DNA of 64,000 bases, from NCBI GenBank assembly GCA_017432885.1, contig JAFRIE010000018.1, positions 1 to 64,000 of the forward strand, written 5' to 3'. The position numbers and the translations under genes are program-made. Of the stretch, positions 59,816 through 64,000 are shown piece after piece (position 1 is the first letter of the stretch; each line of letters opens with the position of its first letter). The notes under the pieces are model-generated. The model worked only from the letters and a program-made list of their open reading frames with translations, made no database searches and was not told the origin of the DNA. Source of the DNA: Erysipelotrichaceae bacterium. Its GTDB lineage: Bacteria > Bacillota_I > Bacilli_A > Erysipelotrichales > Erysipelotrichaceae.

Positions 59816-61561
59816 TCAACTACTTTTTTTTATCTCCAGAGATAGGAAATCCAACTGATCCTGATCGACCGTATTCGGTGCATCCGACATCAGACAGTAG
59901 GCTGTTGCCGTCTTCGGGAACGCGACAACATCCTTGATATTGTCTGTTCCGGAAAGGATCATGATCAGTCTTTCCAGACCAATACCGACACCGCAATGCG
60001 GAGGAGCGCCGTAATCAAAGGCTTCAATAAAGAATCCGAACTTGTTTCTGATCTGCTCTTTCGTCAGTCCTAAAGCATCAAAGACTTTTGCCTGCATTTC
60101 AGAATTATGGATCCTTACAGATCCGGATAAGAGCTCATATCCGTTTAAGACCAGATCGTAGGCTCTGGAGTAGCAGTTTGCCTGATCACTGATAAGTTTA
60201 TCAACATCTTCGTCACGCGGTGCAGTAAATGGATGATGAGCAGAGACCCATCTATTTTCTTCCTCGGAATACTCATACATCGGAAATTCGGTGATCCATT
60301 CAAAGCAGTATTTTGATTTGTTGATTAGTCCGAGTTCTTCACCCAGTTTCTTTCTGACCGCTCCCAGAGCCGTCTGGGCAACGGATTTCTTGTCGGCGAT
60401 CATCAGGACAACATCTCCATTTTCAAGACCCAGCTGATCTCTTAATGCCTGTTTCTCCTCATCTGGAAGTGCATTATTAAGGGATCCGCTAAAGGCGTCA
60501 TTCTCATATTTCAGATAAGCAAGCGCCTTTGCCTTGTATATCTTGACGAACTCCGTTAATTCATCGAACTTTTTACGTGAAAGTTTATCGGAAGCTCCTT
60601 TAAATACCAAAGCCTTAATGATGGCTCCTGCAGCAATACTGTTTTTAAATACTGCAAACCGGGAATTCTTGAACAATTCCGTGACATCACACATCGGGTT
60701 TCCAAAGCGAAGATCCGGTTTATCGGAACCGTAAAGATCCATTGCTTCGACATAAGGGATCCTCGGAAACTGAAGATTGTCGATACCCTTGGTTTCCTTG
60801 AAGATCGCTTTCATGACTTTTTCGACTTCACAGAAAATATCTTCTTCATCGGCAAATGACATCTCGATATCGATCTGTGTAAATTCGGGCTGTCTGTCGG
60901 CTCTCAGATCTTCATCTCTGAAACACCGGGCGATCTGGAAATAACGGTCCATGCCGCCGATCATCAGCAGCTGTTTATACTGCTGTGGGGACTGCGGAAG
61001 TGCATAGAACTTTCCTTTATACAGCCTGGAAGGAACCAGATAGTCACGTGCTCCTTCCGGTGTAGATTTCGACAGGATCGGCGTTTCAACTTCAACAAAG
61101 TCATCTTCGTGCAGGACTTTTCTGACGATCGTCGTCACCTTATCTCTTAACAGTAACTTTTCCTTGATCGGATTTCTTCTGATATCCAGATAACGGTATT
61201 TCAGTCTTATGTCTTCCAAGGCATCTGTTTCATCTGCAATGATCATTGGCGTCGTTTTGGCCGTAGATAATACTTTGCAGCTCTCCGCCAGCACTTCGAT
61301 CTCACCGGTCTCCAGTTTTGGGTTAGCAGTCTCTTTGATTCCTACCGTGCCTTCCACTTCAATTACATATTCGTTTCTGATATCTTTTACCAGTTCGGAA
61401 TGGCTTTCGTCAAAAGTAAGCTGCGTGATGCCGTATCTGTCCCTCAGGTCGATAAAAACGATAGATCCGAGATTTCTTCTCTTCGCGACCCATCCTGCCA
61501 GTCTGACGTGTTTTCCCGCATCGCATTTTCTTAATTCACCACATGTATGATCTCTATTCAT
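59816..61561 (-). CDS. aspS: Aspartyl-tRNA synthetase
   Basis: 581 residues, bacterial type with an N-terminal OB anticodon-binding domain (GWVAKRRNLGSIVFIDLRDR), class II core (TPEGARDYLVPSR, FRDEDLRADRQPEFTQIDIE) and a GAD insertion (about 280-420), ending with motif 3 GVGIGLERLIMILSG. Starts eight bases before the hisS stop, so it shares the T-box leader. Confidence 0.97.
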   Translation of the reverse strand: MNRDHTCGELRKCDAGKHVRLAGWVAKRRNLGSIVFIDLRDRYGITQLTFDESHSELVKDIRNEYVIEVEGTVGIKETANPKLETGEIEVLAESCKVLSTAKTTPMIIADETDALEDIRLKYRYLDIRRNPIKEKLLLRDKVTTIVRKVLHEDDFVEVETPILSKSTPEGARDYLVPSRLYKGKFYALPQSPQQYKQLLMIGGMDRYFQIARCFRDEDLRADRQPEFTQIDIEMSFADEEDIFCEVEKVMKAIFKETKGIDNLQFPRIPYVEAMDLYGSDKPDLRFGNPMCDVTELFKNSRFAVFKNSIAAGAIIKALVFKGASDKLSRKKFDELTEFVKIYKAKALAYLKYENDAFSGSLNNALPDEEKQALRDQLGLENGDVVLMIADKKSVAQTALGAVRKKLGEELGLINKSKYCFEWITEFPMYEYSEEENRWVSAHHPFTAPRDEDVDKLISDQANCYSRAYDLVLNGYELLSGSVRIHNSEMQAKVFDALGLTKEQIRNKFGFFIEAFDYGAPPHCGVGIGLERLIMILSGTDNIKDVVAFPKTATAYCLMSDAPNTVDQDQLDFLSLEIKKSS

Positions 61562-62825
61562 AATAGTCCTCCATGAGCTGCTGCAGCCTTGCAGACAGTT
61601 CTTCTTTCTTTACTGTTTCCTGAGCCTTGGTCAGTGTATCTTTTAAAGTAACCGTCTTTTCCTTGACTTCATCTTCACCGATGATCAAAACAAATCTGGC
61701 ATTCTTTCTTTCCGAAGATTTAAACTGAGCTTTTAAAGAACGTCTGTAATAGTTCATCTCAACGGTCAGCCCTTCGTTTCTTAAATCATTAACAACTTGT
61801 ATCATGTAATCAGGATCTTCATTCAGGTTGATCGCATAACAGTCAACGGATGTCTGATACGCTTCGAAGATCTCTTCCGCTTCGGCCAGGATCAGCAGTC
61901 TCTCGACGCCGATCGCAAAGCCGATTCCGCTCATCTGCGGTCCTCCCATCTCTTTGATCAGATTGTCATAGCGGCCTCCGCCAAAGATCGTTGCCTGTGA
62001 ACCGGATGCTTCATTTGTACTCACGACTTCGAATACTGTATCAGTATAGTAGTCAAGCCCCCTGACCAGTTTGTCATCGATCTCATAAGGGATCTGCATA
62101 ATGTCAAGATAGTGCTTAACTTTATCAAAATAAATCTGCGATTCTTCATTTAGAACCATTTTCGGAGCATTTGCGATGAGTTCACTGCCATGGTCGACCT
62201 TGCAGTCCAAGATGCGTAAAGGATTCTTATACAACCTGCTTCGGCAGTCGGCACAAAGCTCATCCTGATGTGGTTCGAAATACGAAATCAGTTGATCCTT
62301 GTATTTCAGTCTTGATTCATTATCCCCTAATGAATTTAACAGAACTTTAACGCCGTTAAGTCCGATTGCCTTGATATAGAAATAACCCAGGGCAATCACT
62401 TCTGCGTCGATCAGCGGATCCTTATCGCCTATGGCTTCGATACCCATCTGGGTAAACTGGCGCTGTCTGCCTTTCTGTGGTCTTTCATGACGGAACATTT
62501 CTTCCACATAAGCCAGTTTTACCGGCATTTCCGGTGAACCGTACATTTTGTTTTCAACGAAACTCCGGACAACACCTGCCGTTCCTTCCGGCCTCAAAGT
62601 AAGTGAATCTTTCCCGTTAGGAGAAAAGGTGTACATCTCTTTGGTTACCATATCGGAAGTATCGTTCTCTTTCTGAAATACACCCGTATATTCAAAAACA
62701 GGGGTCTTGATTTCCTGGTAGCCATAGAGTTCCAGAAAATGACGGAACAGATCTTCCAGTTCCCGGAATTTCAGCAATGTTTCCGGTAAAAGATCATAGG
62801 TTCCTTTAACTGTCTGATACGGCAT
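61554..62825 (-). CDS. hisS: Histidyl-tRNA synthetase
   Basis: 423 residues. GTYDLLP at the N-terminus, motif 2 FRHERPQKGRQRQFTQMGIE, HisA box LVRGLDYYTDTVFE and GGGRYDNLI. GGAGG is nine bases before the ATG at 62823-62825; an ATG at 62834 abuts the SD with zero spacing and is unlikely. Confidence 0.97.
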   Translation of the reverse strand: MPYQTVKGTYDLLPETLLKFRELEDLFRHFLELYGYQEIKTPVFEYTGVFQKENDTSDMVTKEMYTFSPNGKDSLTLRPEGTAGVVRSFVENKMYGSPEMPVKLAYVEEMFRHERPQKGRQRQFTQMGIEAIGDKDPLIDAEVIALGYFYIKAIGLNGVKVLLNSLGDNESRLKYKDQLISYFEPHQDELCADCRSRLYKNPLRILDCKVDHGSELIANAPKMVLNEESQIYFDKVKHYLDIMQIPYEIDDKLVRGLDYYTDTVFEVVSTNEASGSQATIFGGGRYDNLIKEMGGPQMSGIGFAIGVERLLILAEAEEIFEAYQTSVDCYAINLNEDPDYMIQVVNDLRNEGLTVEMNYYRRSLKAQFKSSERKNARFVLIIGEDEVKEKTVTLKDTLTKAQETVKKEELSARLQQLMEDYYE

Positions 62826-62846
62826 AGTTTTCATCCTCCTTATAAA

Positions 62847-63045
62847 ATAAAACGTCCTGTCTAAGGACGTTAATCACGCGGTACCACCTTAGTTCATATC
62901 CGAAGATATGCACTTTACGCTTTAACGCAGCTGCTGCGGCTTACTCTCATAAGCTTCAAGGAAGTGTCCCTCAGTATTCCTCATGAAGCCTCTCACCGTA
63001 TACTTCTCGCTTTGAATCGGAACAATGATTCTTTTCCTTATCGAT
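62847..63045 (-). promoter_or_regulatory. T-box leader of hisS-aspS with overlapping Asp/His specifier
   Basis: The T-box AAGGTGGTACCGCG is at 62877-62890. The terminator pairs AACGTCC with GGACGTT (62865-62871 and 62851-62857) followed by TTTATTTT. In the specifier loop on the 3' side of stem I the sequence is GGGACACTTCC: GAC (62966-62968) and CAC (62964-62966) share one base. The base pattern after GAC (ACTTC) equals that after the TTC of the pheS T-box. Confidence 0.92.
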
Positions 63046-63051
63046 AACTGA

Positions 63052-63080
63052 ATTCTAGCACTATTTGATCGCTCTTTCAA
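63052..63080 (-). promoter_or_regulatory. hisS promoter inside the end of relA
   Basis: TTGAAA (63075-63080), 17-base spacer, TGC-TAGAAT (extended -10, 63052-63057). The -35 lies in the relA coding region and the spacer covers its stop codon. Confidence 0.68.
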
Positions 63081-64000
63081 CTGAGATTACGCTTTCGACC
63101 TTCCTAAGATTTGCCATGATGTTTTCTAGATGTTCCTTATCGGTTACCATAAAAGATAGATTGGTCGTAGCCGTCAGATCTTCATTGTTCGCAACACTGT
63201 TTACAGCCGTCAGATTGGCCTTAAACTGTGCTACGACCGTAACGAGATCTGTCAAAAGATAAGAACGGTCCTTTGAGAATATTTTAACAGAGGTCTGGTA
63301 TTTGATATCCGGTTTTTCCGGATCCCAGGCTACATCGATCAGACGTCTTTCATTGATGATATTCGGGCAGTCACAGCGATGGACCTTGATGCCTTGCCCT
63401 TTGGATACAAATCCCTTGACTTCATCGCCGTAAACCGGAGAACAGCAAGGAGATAAAGCGATCTTCATCGAGTTGATTCCGGTAACGACAATGCCGGTTT
63501 TGGAAACGAACTGGTTTCGGGCGGAATTTTTCTTGGCGATCTTTTCCAGAATAGAGAGATCAACTTCTTTCTTTCCGAATTTGGTCAGTTTTTCGATGAC
63601 GGCAATCGGTGTCATCGATCTGCATCCTATAGCATAAAGAAGATCATTGGCGTTAGCCAGCTGAAAAGTACCGGCTACCTTATCCAGTTTCTTCATATCG
63701 TAGAATTCGTCCAGATCCAGATCGTGCTTTCGGATTTCTTCTTTAAGCAGATTTTCACCGTTCTTGATGAAAGTTTCTTTATCTTCCATTTCCTTCTTCA
63801 GGAAATAGGCCTTGATCTTGTTTCGGGCATGATTGGTCTTAACGATCTTCAGCCAGTCTTCCGACGGTGTGGAATTCTTGTTGGTACGAAGTTCAACGAC
63901 ATCGCCGGTCTTTAACGGTGTATTTAACGGAACAAGGACGCCGTTTACCAGCGCACCAACCGTCTGGTTTCCTACTTCTGTATGAATACGGTAGGCAAAG
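63061..64000 (-). CDS. relA: RelA/SpoT (p)ppGpp synthetase/hydrolase, C-terminal part
   Basis: The frame is open to the right edge; 313 residues of the regulatory half are visible. The TGS domain (VNGVLVPLNTPLKTGDVVEL, then RTNKNSTPSEDWL), a helical domain, the zinc-finger-like domain with SPCCSPVYGDEVKGF and HRCDCPN, and a C-terminal ACT domain (KIFSKDRSYLLTDLVTVVAQ). The hydrolase and synthetase domains lie outside, so bifunctionality cannot be checked. relA-hisS-aspS is the Bacillus order with dtd and lytH missing. Confidence 0.94.
   Translation of the reverse strand, partial: FAYRIHTEVGNQTVGALVNGVLVPLNTPLKTGDVVELRTNKNSTPSEDWLKIVKTNHARNKIKAYFLKKEMEDKETFIKNGENLLKEEIRKHDLDLDEFYDMKKLDKVAGTFQLANANDLLYAIGCRSMTPIAVIEKLTKFGKKEVDLSILEKIAKKNSARNQFVSKTGIVVTGINSMKIALSPCCSPVYGDEVKGFVSKGQGIKVHRCDCPNIINERRLIDVAWDPEKPDIKYQTSVKIFSKDRSYLLTDLVTVVAQFKANLTAVNSVANNEDLTATTNLSFMVTDKEHLENIMANLRKVESVISVERAIK

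Overview
The window looks like a chromosomal segment of a low-GC Gram-positive bacterium (Bacillota). Evidence: two T-box leaders, a lipoteichoic-acid-synthase-like protein, an FtsK/RNase J2 pair, YneF, and long stretches of gene order shared with Bacillus subtilis (parE-parC, yqeG-yqeH-yhbY-yqeK-rsfS-yqeM, rpsB-tsf-pyrH-frr-uppS-cdsA-dxr-rseP, rbgA-rnhB-dprA-topA-trmFO-xerC, ffh-rpsP-khpA-rimM-trmD-rplS, relA-hisS-aspS). A non-DAP type MurE, the MEP-pathway gene dxr, pyruvate:ferredoxin oxidoreductase with a small ferredoxin, and no sporulation genes suit an anaerobe or fermenter such as an Erysipelotrichia member; this placement is inference. No rRNA, tRNA, IS element, prophage or CRISPR array was seen.

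Layout. Almost everything is on the minus strand; only plsY and an L,D-transpeptidase are on plus. 1-8367: one probable operon running parE, parC, yqeG, yqeH, yhbY, yqeK, rsfS, yqeM, mtnN (cut by the window edge). 8.4-9.6 kb: plsY, yneF and a structured RNA resembling 6S RNA. 9.6-15.8 kb: T-box-controlled pheS-pheT followed by a PfkB kinase and a lipoprotein, below rplK-rplA with an L1-type leader. 15.9-22.7 kb: yhaM, recX, a frameshifted histidine phosphatase, yjbQ and nifJ. 22.8-28.4 kb: the least familiar region, a four-gene cell-surface operon (Phd-like DNA-binding protein, membrane protein, glucosaminidase, PASTA-like repeat protein). 28.5-38 kb: galE, isoprenoid/phospholipid and translation genes, murE. 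38-48 kb: LtaS-like enzyme, xerC, trmFO, topA, dprA, rnhB, rbgA and the L,D-transpeptidase. 48-54 kb: signal peptidase, translation and SRP genes. 54-64 kb: ftsK, RNase J2-like, miaB, ferredoxin, aspS, hisS with a T-box, and the C-terminal part of relA.

The most striking signal is regulatory. In at least nine places a sigma-A-type -10 box sits so close to the start codon that transcription should begin on, or one to four bases before, the ATG (ffh, rimM, miaB, the phd-like gene, the histidine phosphatase, rseP, lepB, the L,D-transpeptidase, parE). In most of the minus-strand cases with an upstream neighbour, the intrinsic terminator of that neighbour abuts the -10 box and occupies the -35 region. 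This compact terminator/promoter/leaderless-start arrangement is unusual for Bacillota. Other genes in the same window (rplK, rpsB, rplS, nifJ, hisS, pheS) have structured leaders and ordinary Shine-Dalgarno (SD) sites, so two initiation styles coexist.

Functional links: PFOR and the 2[4Fe-4S] ferredoxin form a likely electron-transfer pair. The MurE, LtaS-like, L,D-transpeptidase, UppS and glucosaminidase/PASTA products all serve envelope building. RelA, the two T-boxes, the r-protein leaders and the candidate 6S RNA form a dense set of growth-rate and starvation controls.
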